Shown: piece by piece, positions 36,388 to 46,178 of the stretch | How positions within the stretch are numbered: the first letter of the stretch is position 1 | Layout: each line of letters opens with the position of its first letter | Assembly (NCBI RefSeq): GCF_016908655.1 | Contig: NZ_JAFBEI010000001.1 | Span: forward strand, 1-64,000 | Source of the DNA: Streptococcus saliviloxodontae | GTDB taxonomy: Bacteria; Bacillota; Bacilli; Lactobacillales; Streptococcaceae | DNA length: 64,000 nucleotides | Direction of reading: 5' to 3' | Made by a program: the position numbers and the translations under genes | The notes under the pieces: generated by a model | What the model was told of the DNA's origin: nothing | What the model saw: the letters and a program-made list of their open reading frames with translations, nothing else | The model's database searches: none

Positions 36388-36897
36388 ATGAACTACAAGT
36401 TTGATCCAAAGCAATTTAGGCTAGGGATGCGTACTTTAAAAACGGGAATCTCCGTTTTCTTAGTATTGCTTATGTTTTTTACTTTGGGTTGGCAAGGGAC
36501 TCAGATAGGTGCTTTGACTGCTGTTTTTAGTTTGCGTGAAGATTTTGATAAAAGTGTCCATTTTGGAACTTCTCGTATTCTAGGAAACACAATAGGAGGA
36601 GTCTTATCTCTGATTTTTTACTTTATTCGAGGTTGGTTTCATGGTGCTATTTGGGTAACCTTGTGTTTAGTTCCGCTTTTAACAATGCTGACAATCATGA
36701 TAAATGTTGCCATGAATAATAAAGCTGGTATTATTGGTGGTGTGTCAGCGCTTTTGATTATTACTTTATCAATACCCGCAGGCGATACGATATTATATGT
36801 TTTAGCACGTATTTTTGAAACCTTTTGTGGTGTTTTCATTGCTATGTTTGTTAATTATGATTTGTCTCGTATAAAATCGTATTTCTCGAAGCATTAA
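36388..36897 (+). CDS. FUSC/aromatic acid exporter-type membrane protein
   Basis: 169 residues with about four membrane helices (SVFLVLLMFFTLGW, then VSALLIITLSIPAGDTILYVLARI). The opening motif MRTLKTGISVFL and the GNTIGGVLSLI region resemble the N-terminal membrane domain of the aromatic acid exporter (DUF939) family. It lacks the soluble C-terminal part of longer members. The start is the ATG at 36388 with AGAGGAG upstream. Substrate unknown. It precedes glnR but has a separate promoter region. Confidence 0.75.
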   Translation: MNYKFDPKQFRLGMRTLKTGISVFLVLLMFFTLGWQGTQIGALTAVFSLREDFDKSVHFGTSRILGNTIGGVLSLIFYFIRGWFHGAIWVTLCLVPLLTMLTIMINVAMNNKAGIIGGVSALLIITLSIPAGDTILYVLARIFETFCGVFIAMFVNYDLSRIKSYFSKH

Positions 36898-37082
36898 GAA
36901 TGAGGTAAGAGTACTGATACTATTGTATATGATATAACAAGGCATAAGGACCTTATTTGACTGATATTATAGTTACTAAAAAATGGGATAGGTGGTCTAA
37001 CACTATTTAGCAGTGAGACTATCTATCTTATTTTGCTTATCTAGAGATATTTTTTAAGAAGCGAATAAATCCCCTAAATATA

Positions 37083-37134
37083 TGTTATAAAATATAACAT
37101 TAGGCTTGACATGTCCAAATATTCAGAATATAAT
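37083..37134 (+). promoter_or_regulatory. glnRA promoter with a GlnR operator
   Basis: TGTTATAAAATATAACA (37083-37099) matches the GlnR/TnrA consensus TGTnAn7TnACA exactly. TTGACA (37106-37111) and TATAAT (37129-37134) are 17 nt apart. The box sits just upstream of the -35. Confidence 0.85.
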
Positions 37135-37156
37135 GGAAGGGTGAGAGGAGGAAGTC

Positions 37157-37525
37157 ATGAAAGAAAAAGAACTCCGGCGTTCTCTAGCAGTTTTTCCTAT
37201 TGGAACTGTTATGAAATTAACCGATTTATCTGCAAGGCAGATCCGATACTATGAAGATCAAGGCTTATTGACCCCAGATCGTAGTTCTGGTAATCGTAGA
37301 CTCTATTCTTTAAAAGACATGGATGTCTTGTTAGACATTAAAGATTTGCTTGATGAAGGGTTAAATATGGCAGCTATCAAGAAAGAATATGCTAGTCGTA
37401 AGAATAAGGCAGAACAAAGAACGCAGCCTTTGACTGATGCTGATGTTCGTCGTATCTTGCATGATGAACTCCGTAATCAGGGTGGTTTTGCTAACCCGAC
37501 ACAATTTGGTAGTTTTCGTATGTAG
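37157..37525 (+). CDS. glnR: Nitrogen regulator GlnR (MerR family)
   Basis: 122 residues. Winged-helix motif MKLTDLSARQIRYYEDQGLL at the N-terminus and a short C-terminal tail ending NPTQFGSFRM, as in other GlnR proteins. It represses glnRA and glutamine/glutamate transport genes when feedback-inhibited glutamine synthetase is present. The GlnR box upstream indicates autoregulation. AGGAGGAAG is the ribosome binding site. Confidence 0.95.
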   Translation: MKEKELRRSLAVFPIGTVMKLTDLSARQIRYYEDQGLLTPDRSSGNRRLYSLKDMDVLLDIKDLLDEGLNMAAIKKEYASRKNKAEQRTQPLTDADVRRILHDELRNQGGFANPTQFGSFRM

Positions 37526-37571
37526 AATCATACGTCTTAATTTGGTTTGAATAAAAAGGAGACCTATAATT

Positions 37572-38918
37572 ATGGCAATCACAGCAGCTGACATTCGTCG
37601 TGAAGTTAAGGAAAAAAATGTAACTTTCCTCCGTTTGATGTTCTCAGACATCTTGGGAGTAATGAAGAATGTGGAGATCCCAGCTACTGACGAGCAATTG
37701 GATAAAGTCTTGTCAAACAAAGCGATGTTTGATGGCTCATCAATTGAAGGATTTGTACGCATCAATGAATCAGATATGTACCTCTACCCAGATCTCGATA
37801 CTTGGACTGTTTTCCCTTGGGGTGACGAAAATGGTGCTGTCGCAGGATTGATCTGTGATATTTACACTGCAGAAGGTGAGCCTTTTGCAGGTGACCCTCG
37901 TGGCAACTTGAAAAAAGCACTTCGTCACATGGAAGAAGTTGGTTATAAATCATTTAACCTCGGTCCAGAACCTGAATTTTTCCTTTTCAAAATGGATGAA
38001 CAAGGAAATCCTACTCTTGAAGTAAATGACCGTGGTGGTTATTTCGACCTTGCTCCAACTGACTTGGCAGATAACACACGTCGTGAAATTGTTAATGTTT
38101 TGACTCAGATGGGCTTTGAAGTAGAAGCGAGCCACCACGAAGTTGCAGTAGGTCAGCACGAAATTGACTTTAAATACGCTGATGTTTTGAAAGCTTGTGA
38201 CAATATTCAAATGTTCAAGTTGGTTGTTAAGACAATTGCTCGTAAACATGGTCTTTATGCTACCTTCATGGCTAAACCTAAATATGGTATTGCAGGTAGT
38301 GGTATGCACTGTAATATGTCACTCTTTAATGATAAGGGTGAAAATGCCTTCTTTGATCCAGAAGATCCACGTGGTATGCAATTATCACAAGATGCTTACT
38401 ATTTCTTGGGTGGTTTGATGAAGCATGCTTACAACTACACAGCGATTATCAACCCAACTGTTAACTCATACAAACGTTTGGTTCCAGGATACGAAGCTCC
38501 AGTTTATATCGCATGGGCTGGTCGTAACCGTTCACCACTTATTCGCGTTCCTGCATCACGTGGTATGGGAACTCGTCTTGAGCTTCGTTCAGTTGATCCA
38601 ATGGCAAATCCATACCTTGCCTTGGCAGTTCTTCTCGAAGCAGGTCTTGATGGTATTGAAAATAAAATCGAAGCACCAGCACCAGTTGAGACAAACATCT
38701 ATGCCATGACAGCTGAAGAGCGTAAAGAAGCAGGTATCATTGATTTGCCATCAACACTTCATAATGCGCTTAAAGCTCTTCAAACTGATGATGTCGTTAA
38801 GGCTGCGCTTGGTAACCACATCTACACTAACTTCCTTGAAGCAAAACGTATTGAATGGTCTTCATACGCAACCTTTGTTTCACAATGGGAAATTGATAAC
38901 TACCTAGATATTTATTAA
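37572..38918 (+). CDS. glnA: Glutamine synthetase type I
   Basis: 448 residues, the GSI-alpha size, lacking the adenylylation region of proteobacterial enzymes. Visible motifs are [16 protein letters not shown] near residue 55, [10 protein letters not shown], the ATP/metal region [13 protein letters not shown], and [19 protein letters not shown]. It makes glutamine from glutamate and ammonia and serves as the co-repressor partner of GlnR. Co-transcribed with glnR, 46 nt upstream. Confidence 0.96.
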   Translation: MAITAADIRREVKEKNVTFLRLMFSDILGVMKNVEIPATDEQLDKVLSNKAMFDGSSIEGFVRINESDMYLYPDLDTWTVFPWGDENGAVAGLICDIYTAEGEPFAGDPRGNLKKALRHMEEVGYKSFNLGPEPEFFLFKMDEQGNPTLEVNDRGGYFDLAPTDLADNTRREIVNVLTQMGFEVEASHHEVAVGQHEIDFKYADVLKACDNIQMFKLVVKTIARKHGLYATFMAKPKYGIAGSGMHCNMSLFNDKGENAFFDPEDPRGMQLSQDAYYFLGGLMKHAYNYTAIINPTVNSYKRLVPGYEAPVYIAWAGRNRSPLIRVPASRGMGTRLELRSVDPMANPYLALAVLLEAGLDGIENKIEAPAPVETNIYAMTAEERKEAGIIDLPSTLHNALKALQTDDVVKAALGNHIYTNFLEAKRIEWSSYATFVSQWEIDNYLDIY

Positions 38919-38935
38919 TAATAATTGAGTTGTGA

Positions 38936-38965
38936 AGAGAGCAAACCTTGATTTGCTCTCTTTTT
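38936..38965 (+). terminator. glnRA terminator
   Basis: AGAGAGCAAA pairs with TTTGCTCTCT, followed by TTTT. Confidence 0.85.
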
Positions 38966-39093
38966 GTCTAAATTTATTTTTAAATGAGTTTTATGTGTCT
39001 TTAGAATTAAAATGTAATCTAACTTTATTGCTTTTTTATAATATTGTTACATTTAATTGTTATACTATAAAGTGTCATTTGGGAGGTTTAGAA

Positions 39094-39804
39094 ATGCAAC
39101 AGAAGATTTTTACAAAAAATAAAATGAAACAGACATCTATGATTCTTTCGGCTTTTTTGGGAGTTGGTTTACTGGCTCAAGAAGTTAAGGCTGATAGTTA
39201 TACGATTCAAGAAGGAGATTCTTTCTATAGTATAGCTAGCCAGCATGGTATGGATATGTATGACTTGGCAAGTCTTAACGGAATGACTGTAGATAGTTTG
39301 ATTTTGCCAGGTCAGACGCTTGCAGTATCTGCAACTACTGTAGCAAGTAATGATGATAACACAGCTACTAGCCCTGCTATTAGTCTAGATTATTCAACAG
39401 GCCAAGCCCTGAATGTGATTCAAAATGAGTATGGACAGACTCTAGAAGTTGATGAGAATGGTAATGTTACCAATACCTATCCACTGGGTGAATGTACTTG
39501 GGGTGTTAAAGAATTGGCCCCTTGGGCAGGTGACTGGTGGGGAAATGGAGGTGACTGGGCTTCAAGTGCAGCTGCGGCAGGATATGCTGTCGGCACTACC
39601 CCTGTAGTTGGCTCTATCATCTGTTGGACGGATGGAAGCTATGGGCATGTTGCCTATGTGACAGCAGTTGAGAGTGATACTAAGATTCAAGTATTGGAAT
39701 CAAATTACAAATCCCAGCGTTGGATTGATAATTATCGTGGTTGGTTTGATCCAACTAATAGTGTTACAGCGGGAACGGTTCACTATATTTATCCAAATGC
39801 TTAA
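39094..39804 (+). CDS. Secreted LysM-CHAP peptidoglycan hydrolase
   Basis: 236 residues. A signal peptide ends near EVKADS; one LysM domain follows ([18 protein letters not shown], ending [10 protein letters not shown]), then a linker and a C-terminal CHAP domain. Catalytic residues are Cys in GECTWGVK and His in GHVAYV. CHAP enzymes are amidases or endopeptidases that cut peptidoglycan. GGGAGG lies before ATG 39094. The CHAP domain closely resembles that of the next gene, suggesting tandem duplication. TGTTAC and TGTTAT upstream are 7 nt apart, not the 5 of a standard WalR site. Confidence 0.85.
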   Translation: MQQKIFTKNKMKQTSMILSAFLGVGLLAQEVKADSYTIQEGDSFYSIASQHGMDMYDLASLNGMTVDSLILPGQTLAVSATTVASNDDNTATSPAISLDYSTGQALNVIQNEYGQTLEVDENGNVTNTYPLGECTWGVKELAPWAGDWWGNGGDWASSAAAAGYAVGTTPVVGSIICWTDGSYGHVAYVTAVESDTKIQVLESNYKSQRWIDNYRGWFDPTNSVTAGTVHYIYPNA

Positions 39805-39813
39805 GATAGATAA

Positions 39814-39850
39814 GAGGTAAATTGTCATGGATGATAGTTTACCTTTTTTG
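39814..39850 (+). terminator. Terminator of the LysM-CHAP gene
   Basis: AGGTAAA pairs with TTTACCT, with a second short TTGTC/GATAG stem inside, then T6. The remainder of the gap to 40128 holds the WalR-type box and a promoter. Confidence 0.65.
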
Positions 39851-40022
39851 TGTCAGTAGGTCTTTATTTTTAGTAGCTACCTGAGTGGTCTATGTTTAAT
39901 CAACTACTGTATAAAATATCAATAAAGAGGATAGGCTCTTTTTCTTAAATGAAAGCCTTTTAAGCTTAAAGAGAGGTGCTAGAAAAGGAATGCTAAATTA
40001 GCTGTTATGTTATTAAAGGTTT

Positions 40023-40055
40023 TGTCATAGGTTTGTCATAAAGGTTCGTTATGAT
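40023..40055 (+). promoter_or_regulatory. WalR/VicR-type box and promoter of the CHAP gene
   Basis: TGTCAT-AGGTT-TGTCATA (40023-40040) fits the streptococcal WalR/VicR pattern TGTnAn-n5-nGTnAnA. A -10-like TATGAT follows near 40050. WalRK is known to control cell-wall hydrolases. Confidence 0.6.
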
Positions 40056-40128
40056 AGAGAGGCTATATGTGAAAAAGAGGTTTAGGAGTTTAGATCAAAA
40101 TATTATAGTTGAAAGGAACTCTTGAATA

Positions 40129-40599
40129 ATGAAACTAACAAAAACACTTGCTACAGCGACGTTCGCTCTATCTTCGATGGCTCTGCTTTGGTCTGGTCAA
40201 ATGGCTAGTGCTGATGACTACAGTGATTATAGCTATAGCTATAGCTATACAAGTAGCGATTCAAGTAATCTCTACCCAGTTGGGCAATGTACCTGGGGAG
40301 TCAAATCTATAGCAACTTGGGCAAGTAATAGCTGGGGAAATGGTGGTGATTGGGCTACTAATGCTGCAGCAGATGGCTATAATGTTGGTACAACACCAGT
40401 AGTCGGGTCTATCATTTGTTGGACTGATGGTGGCTATGGACACGTCGCCTACGTTACAGATGTTTCAGCAAATGGTCAAATTCAAGTTTTGGAATCTAAC
40501 TATGCTGGTAATATGGCATTAGCTAATTATCGTGGTTGGTTTAATCCAACTAATAGTGTTACAGCAGGTGCTGTCTCATATATCTATCCGAATAGTTAA
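40129..40599 (+). CDS. Secreted CHAP-domain peptidoglycan hydrolase
   Basis: 156 residues: a signal peptide ending near MASADD, a short Ser/Tyr-rich linker (YSDYSYSYSYTSSDSS) and a CHAP domain with Cys in GQCTWGVK and His in GHVAYV. It lacks a LysM or other binding domain. The CHAP domain matches the upstream neighbour over its whole length (for example [14 protein letters not shown] and SNY in both). AAAGGAAC is the ribosome binding site. Likely WalR-regulated. Confidence 0.85.
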   Translation: MKLTKTLATATFALSSMALLWSGQMASADDYSDYSYSYSYTSSDSSNLYPVGQCTWGVKSIATWASNSWGNGGDWATNAAADGYNVGTTPVVGSIICWTDGGYGHVAYVTDVSANGQIQVLESNYAGNMALANYRGWFNPTNSVTAGAVSYIYPNS

Positions 40600-40602
40600 T
40601 AG

Positions 40603-40640
40603 AAAAAATCCGAAATGGTTACTAACCATTTCGGATTTTT
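40603..40640. terminator. Bidirectional terminator between the CHAP gene and rnjA
   Basis: Near-perfect 17-bp stem with core ATCCGAAATGGTT, a 3-nt loop and A/T runs on both sides. It serves the converging genes on either strand. Confidence 0.9.
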
Positions 40641-40641
40641 A

Positions 40642-42324
40642 TTAGTTATTGTCTGGTGTTAGCACCATAGGGATAATAATTGGTTCACGTTCAGTCTTTT
40701 CATAGAGGAAAGGACGAAGAGCGTTAACAATAGCACCATTGACAGACTGGATGCTGGCATCCTTATTCTTGAGAGCGATCCGAATAGCGTTGAAAAGCAC
40801 GCGTTGGCTTTCACGAATGAGATCGCCAGATTCACGCATGTAGATGAATCCTCGGCTGAGGATATCTGGTCCTGCAAGAATCATTTTTGATTTGAAATCA
40901 ACTGTTGCAACAGCTAGAACGACACCATCTTCTGAGAGATCACGTCGATCGCGAAGAACTGCCGCTCCGATATCGCCGATACCGTTACCGTCAACGTAAA
41001 TATCTTGTGCATTGAAATGACCAGAGATACGGGCAGAGTCTTTAGTGAGGGCGAGGACATCACCGTTTTCCATGATGAAGATGTTATCCTTTTCAACCCC
41101 TGTATCAACGGCAAGTCCGGCATGGACTTTTTGCATGCGATACTCACCGTGAACTGGCATGAAGTACTTCGGCTTAATTAAGCGGAGCATCAATTTTTGC
41201 TCTTGTTGTCCACCGTGACCTGAGGTGTGGATATTATTAATTTTACCATGGATAACATCAACGCCAGCTTCTTGAATGGTGTTAATCAATTTGTTAACAC
41301 TTGTGGTGTTACCAGGAATTGGGCTTGATGAGAAGATAACTGTATCACCTGGCTGTAGTGTGACTTGGCGGTGTGTTCCATTGGCAATACGTGCTAGCGC
41401 AGCCATTGATTCACCCTGTGATCCTGTACACATGATTAGAATCTCACTGGCGTGGTATTCTTTAATCTCGTTGGGTTCGATGAAGGTTCCTTTTGGAACT
41501 TTTATATAACCAAGTTCAATACCGTTAACAATAGCTTTCTCCATAGATCGTCCGAAAACAGCAATTTTACGTCCGGTTTTAACAGCAGCTTCTGCAGCTT
41601 GTTGGAGACGGAAGATGTTTGAAGCAAAGGATGCAAATATGATACGTCCTTGGATGCCTTCGATGATCTTCATAATGGATTGTCCGACGACTTTTTCTGA
41701 GTTGGTAAAGGTCGGTACCTCAGCATTTGTTGAGTCTGATAGTAGACAGAGGACTCCTTCCTCACCTAGGGCTGCCATGCGGTGAAGGTCAGCAGGTTCT
41801 CCAACTGGAGTGAAGTCAAATTTGAAGTCACCAGTACAGACAATTTTCCCTTGAGGTGTGTGGATAACGATTCCTAGAGGCTCTGGAATCGAGTGAGTTG
41901 TGCGGAAGAAAGTTACACTTAGATTTTTGAAGGTTAACTCAGTATTGTGATTGATTTCATAAAGTGTAGCATCTCGTAAAAGTCCGTGCTCTTCGAGTTT
42001 TCCTTTGATTAGCGCCAGAGCTAGTGGTCCTGCGTAAATAGGGATATTAGCCTGTTTGAGAAGGAAAGGAATACCACCGATGTGGTCTTCGTGACCGTGG
42101 GTGATGACAAGAGCCTTGATACGATCAATGTTTTCAACGATGTAAGAATAATCAGGGATAACATAGTCGATACCTAAGAGGTCATCTTCTGGGAATTTGA
42201 TACCAGCATCTACGATGATAATTTCATCTTGGTATTCGATACCGTAAGTATTTTTACCGATTTCTCCCAGACCACCAATCGCATAAACCCCAACTTCTTC
42301 AGGTTTAAGATTGATATTACTCAT
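40642..42324 (-). CDS. rnjA: Ribonuclease J1
   Basis: 560 residues, metallo-beta-lactamase fold with the beta-CASP insertion. The metal motif is [11 protein letters not shown]; other motifs are [16 protein letters not shown] and HTSGHGG. It acts as 5'-3' exonuclease and endonuclease in mRNA decay and rRNA maturation. It lies 19 nt downstream of rpoY on the minus strand, the conserved rpoY-rnjA pair, which favours J1 over the J2 paralogue. Confidence 0.93.
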   Translation of the reverse strand: MSNINLKPEEVGVYAIGGLGEIGKNTYGIEYQDEIIIVDAGIKFPEDDLLGIDYVIPDYSYIVENIDRIKALVITHGHEDHIGGIPFLLKQANIPIYAGPLALALIKGKLEEHGLLRDATLYEINHNTELTFKNLSVTFFRTTHSIPEPLGIVIHTPQGKIVCTGDFKFDFTPVGEPADLHRMAALGEEGVLCLLSDSTNAEVPTFTNSEKVVGQSIMKIIEGIQGRIIFASFASNIFRLQQAAEAAVKTGRKIAVFGRSMEKAIVNGIELGYIKVPKGTFIEPNEIKEYHASEILIMCTGSQGESMAALARIANGTHRQVTLQPGDTVIFSSSPIPGNTTSVNKLINTIQEAGVDVIHGKINNIHTSGHGGQQEQKLMLRLIKPKYFMPVHGEYRMQKVHAGLAVDTGVEKDNIFIMENGDVLALTKDSARISGHFNAQDIYVDGNGIGDIGAAVLRDRRDLSEDGVVLAVATVDFKSKMILAGPDILSRGFIYMRESGDLIRESQRVLFNAIRIALKNKDASIQSVNGAIVNALRPFLYEKTEREPIIIPMVLTPDNN

Positions 42325-42343
42325 AAAAGATAGGGTTCCTTTC

Positions 42344-42574
42344 TTAGAGTTCTGTTAGTTCGAAGGCACCAGTTTCCTTTTCGTATTCGAGGTGTTTATC
42401 TGAGAGAAGCTCGATAAATTCAATGTTATAGGCTGTTTTTTCTTCGACGAGTTTACGTGCTTTGATGCGTCCTTCTAATTCTTGATCAGCATCAATATCA
42501 AGGTAAAGTGCCTTAGTTAGTTCGCGACGTGGGTTACGTGTTTTTGTTTCTTGGTAGAAAACTTTATAAATCAT
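42344..42574 (-). CDS. rpoY: RNA polymerase epsilon subunit
   Basis: 76 residues ([20 protein letters not shown] at the start, ending GAFELTEL), a small auxiliary subunit of Firmicute RNA polymerase. ATG 42574 has AAAGGAAC upstream; the frame continues 21 codons further without a binding site. First gene of the operon with rnjA. Confidence 0.92.
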   Translation of the reverse strand: MIYKVFYQETKTRNPRRELTKALYLDIDADQELEGRIKARKLVEEKTAYNIEFIELLSDKHLEYEKETGAFELTEL

Positions 42575-42736
42575 GGTGTTCCTTTCTGATATGAAGATTG
42601 TCTTCGAGATATGATCATGGCTAATCCAAATCATCAAAAAACAGTTAAAAGGATAGCTAGACTGCTATTTTTAACTAGAAAATATGAAATTTTTAAGAGT
42701 AGTGGCCTTAGCCTTGATTCGTTTACAATTACTAAA

Positions 42737-42819
42737 ATTATACCATATTGTGGCACTTTGGAAAAGGAAATGCTAGAAAAACTTGAGGAATGTTCGCCCT
42801 TATGGTTTTATGCTATAAT
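42737..42819. promoter_or_regulatory. Divergent promoters for rpoY-rnjA and tsaB-rimI-tsaD
   Basis: On the minus strand TGGTATAAT (-10 at 42737-42742) would give rpoY a leader of about 155 nt. On the plus strand TGCTATAAT (-10 at 42814-42819) lies 36 nt before tsaB. Both are extended -10 elements with weak -35 regions. Confidence 0.6.
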
Positions 42820-42854
42820 AGGTAAGACAAAATTCGGATAAAGGAAAGGTCACG

Positions 42855-43538
42855 ATGAATATTTTAGCCTTTGACACATCAAGTCAAGCCCTTGCGATAG
42901 CGCTCTATCGAGATGAGGTTTTACTTGGTGAACTCACTATAAACGTTAAGAAGAACCATAGTATCTCCCTTATGCCAAGTATTGACTACTTGGTATCAAC
43001 TTGCGATTTGACCCCACAAGATCTTAATCGTATTGTGGTGGCAGAAGGTCCAGGGTCTTACACAGGGCTTCGTATGGCAGTAGCGACTGCTAAGACTTTG
43101 GCTTACGCCCTTAAGATTGACTTGGTAGGAGTGTCTAGTCTCGCTGCTCTGACGGATGTGGCATTCGATGGTTTAATTGTTCCATTGATAGATGCACGCC
43201 GCAATAATGCCTACGTTGGTTTTTATGAAAATGGAAGAAGCATTAGCCCAGACCGTCATGCCAGTCTTGATACCATTTTGGAAGAGGTCAAAGGACGTGA
43301 TAAGGTCATGTTTGTTGGAGAAGTGGTCAATTTCCGCCAGCAGATTGAGGAAGTAATGGCACAGGCTCATATCAAAGAAACCTTGCCATCAGCTAGACTT
43401 CTGGTTGCACTTGGTAAGGACAAGGAACCTGATGATGTGGATGCCTTTTTGCCTAATTACTTGAAAAAAGTTGAGGCAGAGGAAAATTGGCTCAAAACGC
43501 ATGAAGAAGGCTCGTCCGACTATATCAAGAGGGTTTAA
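42855..43538 (+). CDS. tsaB: tRNA t6A modification protein TsaB
   Basis: 227 residues with an ASKHA fold (ILAFDTSSQALAIALY, EGPGSYTGLRMAVATAKTLA). It dimerises with TsaD and supports threonylcarbamoyl transfer to A37 of ANN-decoding tRNAs. AAAGGAAAGG lies before the ATG. First of three closely packed genes. Confidence 0.93.
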   Translation: MNILAFDTSSQALAIALYRDEVLLGELTINVKKNHSISLMPSIDYLVSTCDLTPQDLNRIVVAEGPGSYTGLRMAVATAKTLAYALKIDLVGVSSLAALTDVAFDGLIVPLIDARRNNAYVGFYENGRSISPDRHASLDTILEEVKGRDKVMFVGEVVNFRQQIEEVMAQAHIKETLPSARLLVALGKDKEPDDVDAFLPNYLKKVEAEENWLKTHEEGSSDYIKRV

Positions 43539-43540
43539 TC

Positions 43541-43957
43541 ATGCTGACAGAAGACTATGTGAGAGCAACTTTCGCTATTTTAGAAGACGTTTATGGTAAC
43601 TCTCCTTGGAATCTGGAACAGATTGGCAGAGACTTTGAGCAGGATAATACGGATTACTTTTTTGTGTCTGACAGAGATGAGATTGTTGGTTTTTTAGCCA
43701 TTCAAAATCTTGTTGGTGAGCTTGAAATCACCAATATTGCTGTTCTAAGAGCCTATCAAGGCCAAGGCTACGCTGATAAGCTCATGCAGCATTTGGCTGA
43801 GAGAAATGAAACGATTTTCTTAGAGGTGCGTGCGTCAAATAAAGCGGCGCAAGCCCTTTACCAAAAACATGGTTTCGAGGTCATCGGGCAGCGCAAGGAC
43901 TATTACCATGAGCCAAAGGAAGATGCCTTGCTGATGCAGCGTAAAGGAAATAAATAA
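43541..43957 (+). CDS. rimI: Ribosomal protein alanine N-acetyltransferase RimI-like
   Basis: 138 residues, GNAT fold with the acetyl-CoA loop [11 protein letters not shown] and the C-terminal [17 protein letters not shown]. RimI acetylates the N-terminus of S18 in E. coli; streptococcal copies sit between tsaB and tsaD as here. It starts 2 nt after tsaB and overlaps tsaD at its stop. Confidence 0.88.
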   Translation: MLTEDYVRATFAILEDVYGNSPWNLEQIGRDFEQDNTDYFFVSDRDEIVGFLAIQNLVGELEITNIAVLRAYQGQGYADKLMQHLAERNETIFLEVRASNKAAQALYQKHGFEVIGQRKDYYHEPKEDALLMQRKGNK

Positions 43958-44982
43958 TGAAACAGAATATGACAGATAGATATTTATTGGCAATCGAGTC
44001 GTCGTGTGATGAGACCAGTGTTGCCGTTTTGAAAAATGATAAGGAACTGCTGAGCAATATCATTGCCAGTCAGGTGGAGAGCCACAAGCGGTTTGGTGGC
44101 GTGGTGCCTGAGGTTGCCAGTCGCCATCACGTTGAAGTTATCACAACTTGTATCGAGGATGCTCTGCGTGAGGCAGGGATTGAAGCTAATCAGCTAGAAG
44201 CAGTGGCTGTGACTTACGGACCAGGGCTAGTCGGAGCGCTTTTGGTGGGAATGGCTGCGGCGAAAGCCTTTGCTTGGGCTAATAACTTGCCACTTATTCC
44301 TGTCAACCACATGGCTGGTCACTTGATGGCAGCGCGTGAGGTTAAGGAATTGACCTACCCACTGATGGCTCTTTTGGTGTCTGGAGGACATACAGAGCTG
44401 GTTTACGTGACAGAGCCAGGAAATTATCATATCGTTGGTGAGACGCGTGACGATGCTGTTGGAGAGGCTTATGACAAGGTTGGTCGTGTTATGGGCTTGA
44501 CCTATCCAGCGGGTCGTGAGATTGATGAACTCGCTCATAAGGGGCAAGATGTCTATGATTTCCCACGTGCCATGATCAAGGAAGACCATTTGGAATTTTC
44601 ATTTTCAGGTTTAAAATCAGCTTTTATCAATTTACACCATAATGCAGAACAAAAAGGAGAGGCGCTTGTCTTGGAGGACTTATGTGCTTCTTTCCAAGCT
44701 GCAGTTTTGGATATTTTGCTAGCTAAAACCAAGAAAGCTTTGGAGAAGTACCCTGTGGAAACCTTGGTGGTTGCAGGTGGTGTTGCGGCTAATCAGGGCT
44801 TGCGTGAACGTCTTGCAGAGGAAATCACAGATGTTGACGTGATTATCCCGCCACTACGTCTCTGTGGCGACAATGCAGGTATGATTGCCCTTGCGGCTGC
44901 GGTGGAACGTGATAAGGGACATTTTGCAGGTTTTGACCTCAATGCTAAGCCTAGTCTTGCTTTTTCAACGTACGAAGGCTAG
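43957..44982 (+). CDS. tsaD: tRNA N6-adenosine threonylcarbamoyltransferase TsaD
   Basis: 341 residues. ASKHA-fold catalytic subunit that attaches threonylcarbamoyl to A37. Metal ligands lie in ASRHHVEVI and NHMAGHL; further motifs are [11 protein letters not shown] and [11 protein letters not shown]. The start at 43957 overlaps the rimI stop and has AAAGGAAA just upstream; ATG 43969 is an alternative closer to relatives. Confidence 0.95.
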   Translation: MKQNMTDRYLLAIESSCDETSVAVLKNDKELLSNIIASQVESHKRFGGVVPEVASRHHVEVITTCIEDALREAGIEANQLEAVAVTYGPGLVGALLVGMAAAKAFAWANNLPLIPVNHMAGHLMAAREVKELTYPLMALLVSGGHTELVYVTEPGNYHIVGETRDDAVGEAYDKVGRVMGLTYPAGREIDELAHKGQDVYDFPRAMIKEDHLEFSFSGLKSAFINLHHNAEQKGEALVLEDLCASFQAAVLDILLAKTKKALEKYPVETLVVAGGVAANQGLRERLAEEITDVDVIIPPLRLCGDNAGMIALAAAVERDKGHFAGFDLNAKPSLAFSTYEG

Positions 44983-45034
44983 AGAGCTTGTTAAAACTTT
45001 GGGATCTAACATTAGTTAATCTGATAGATAAGTC

Positions 45035-45065
45035 ATCCTTTTGACCTTTTCAAAAGGGTGTTTTT
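45035..45065 (+). terminator. tsaD operon terminator
   Basis: ATCCTTTTGA pairs with TCAAAAGGGT (one wobble), followed by GTTTTT. Confidence 0.7.
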
Positions 45066-45114
45066 AAACCTAATAGGTTTAGTCTATGAACCAACAAAAC
45101 ATTTAGATAGGAAA

Positions 45115-45822
45115 ATGATGACAATAGAAAAAAATGCGTTTAAGGATGGCGTCAAAGCTTCTCTACCGACAGCTTTAGGTTATGTATCCATTGGTATTGC
45201 CTGTGGTGTTGTTGGGGCTAGTTCGGGCTTGAGCCCTTTGCAGATGGGGTTGATGAGCGCCATGATTTATGCGGGCTCTGCTCAGTTTGCCTTTTGTGCT
45301 CTGGTGGTATCGGGAGCTGACCTTCCCTTGTTGGTAGTGACTGTTTTTTTAATTAATTTGAGAAATTTTCTCATGAGCCTACATGCAACGACGGTCTTTC
45401 CTAAGGTCTCTATCTGGCATGGTATTGGTATTGGTACACTCATCACTGATGAGAGTTATGGTGTTATGCTTAATGAATCTTTACGAACTAAGGAAATCAG
45501 CCCTTTTTGGATGCATGGTAACAATCTAGCTGGTTATATCACTTGGGTGGTTTCGGTTTATTTGGCAACGATTTTAGGTGCTTATATCCCTGACCCTAAG
45601 ATTTTTGGCTTGGATTTTGCTTTGGTGGCCATGTTTGTTTCTATTTTTGAGTCTCAATTAGCGGCGATGCTACAGTTGTTAGCTAAGCAAAAGCTATTTT
45701 TGATTTTAGCAGCAGTTACGGTGTCCTATGTATTGTTGCTTCTTGTTGTTTCATCATCAGTTGCTGTTTTAGGAGCAACGTTTATTGGCTGTTTTGTGGG
45801 GGTTCTTTTAGATGACAAATGA
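45115..45822 (+). CDS. azlC: AzlC-family branched-chain amino acid exporter subunit
   Basis: About 235 residues with several membrane helices. Family motifs are GYVSIGIACGVVGASSGLS, YAGSAQFAFCAL and LRNFLMSLHA. AzlC with AzlD forms a branched-chain amino acid exporter, known for azaleucine resistance in Bacillus. ATG 45115 or 45118 is the start; AGGAAA is very close. It overlaps azlD by 11 nt. Confidence 0.85.
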   Translation: MMTIEKNAFKDGVKASLPTALGYVSIGIACGVVGASSGLSPLQMGLMSAMIYAGSAQFAFCALVVSGADLPLLVVTVFLINLRNFLMSLHATTVFPKVSIWHGIGIGTLITDESYGVMLNESLRTKEISPFWMHGNNLAGYITWVVSVYLATILGAYIPDPKIFGLDFALVAMFVSIFESQLAAMLQLLAKQKLFLILAAVTVSYVLLLLVVSSSVAVLGATFIGCFVGVLLDDK

Positions 45823-46135
45823 GATGATTTATGTCGCAATCGTATTGGGTGCCTTGGTAACCTGGTTACCTCGAATCGCTCCTTTTATCCTGACCAAGTA
45901 CAAGGGGTTACCAGATATTGTCTTACGTTTTTTGAATTACTTACCCATCACCATTATCTTTGCATTGACCTTATCAAGTGTATTTGAAGAAAAAGCTGGT
46001 GCTTTACCAAGTATCAAATGGTTAGAGCTGTTAGCTATTTTTCCTACTTTTTGGGTAGCAGCTAGGACGAAAAATATCCTCTTAGCTGTTGTGACGGGAG
46101 TAGTGCTAATGGCAGGTTTGCGTTTCTTCTTTTAA
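45812..46135 (+). CDS. azlD: AzlD-family membrane protein
   Basis: 107 residues with three to four membrane helices (IVLGALVTWLPRIAPFILT, LNYLPITIIFALTLSSVF). Small partner of AzlC; the overlap of the two genes implies coupled translation. Confidence 0.85.
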   Translation: MTNEMIYVAIVLGALVTWLPRIAPFILTKYKGLPDIVLRFLNYLPITIIFALTLSSVFEEKAGALPSIKWLELLAIFPTFWVAARTKNILLAVVTGVVLMAGLRFFF

Positions 46136-46178
46136 CTATGTTATACTAACAGCAATTAGAAAAACAAGAGGTATTGAC

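Noticed and set aside
39044-39070. Possible WalR box before the LysM-CHAP gene
   Set aside because: The two TGTTA(C/T) halves are 7 nt apart rather than the required 5.
42611-42841. 76-codon open frame on the plus strand between rpoY and tsaB
   Set aside because: No ribosome binding site, and it spans both divergent promoters (minus -10 at 42737, plus -10 at 42814). It is more likely leader DNA than a gene, though it is not a shadow of a neighbour.
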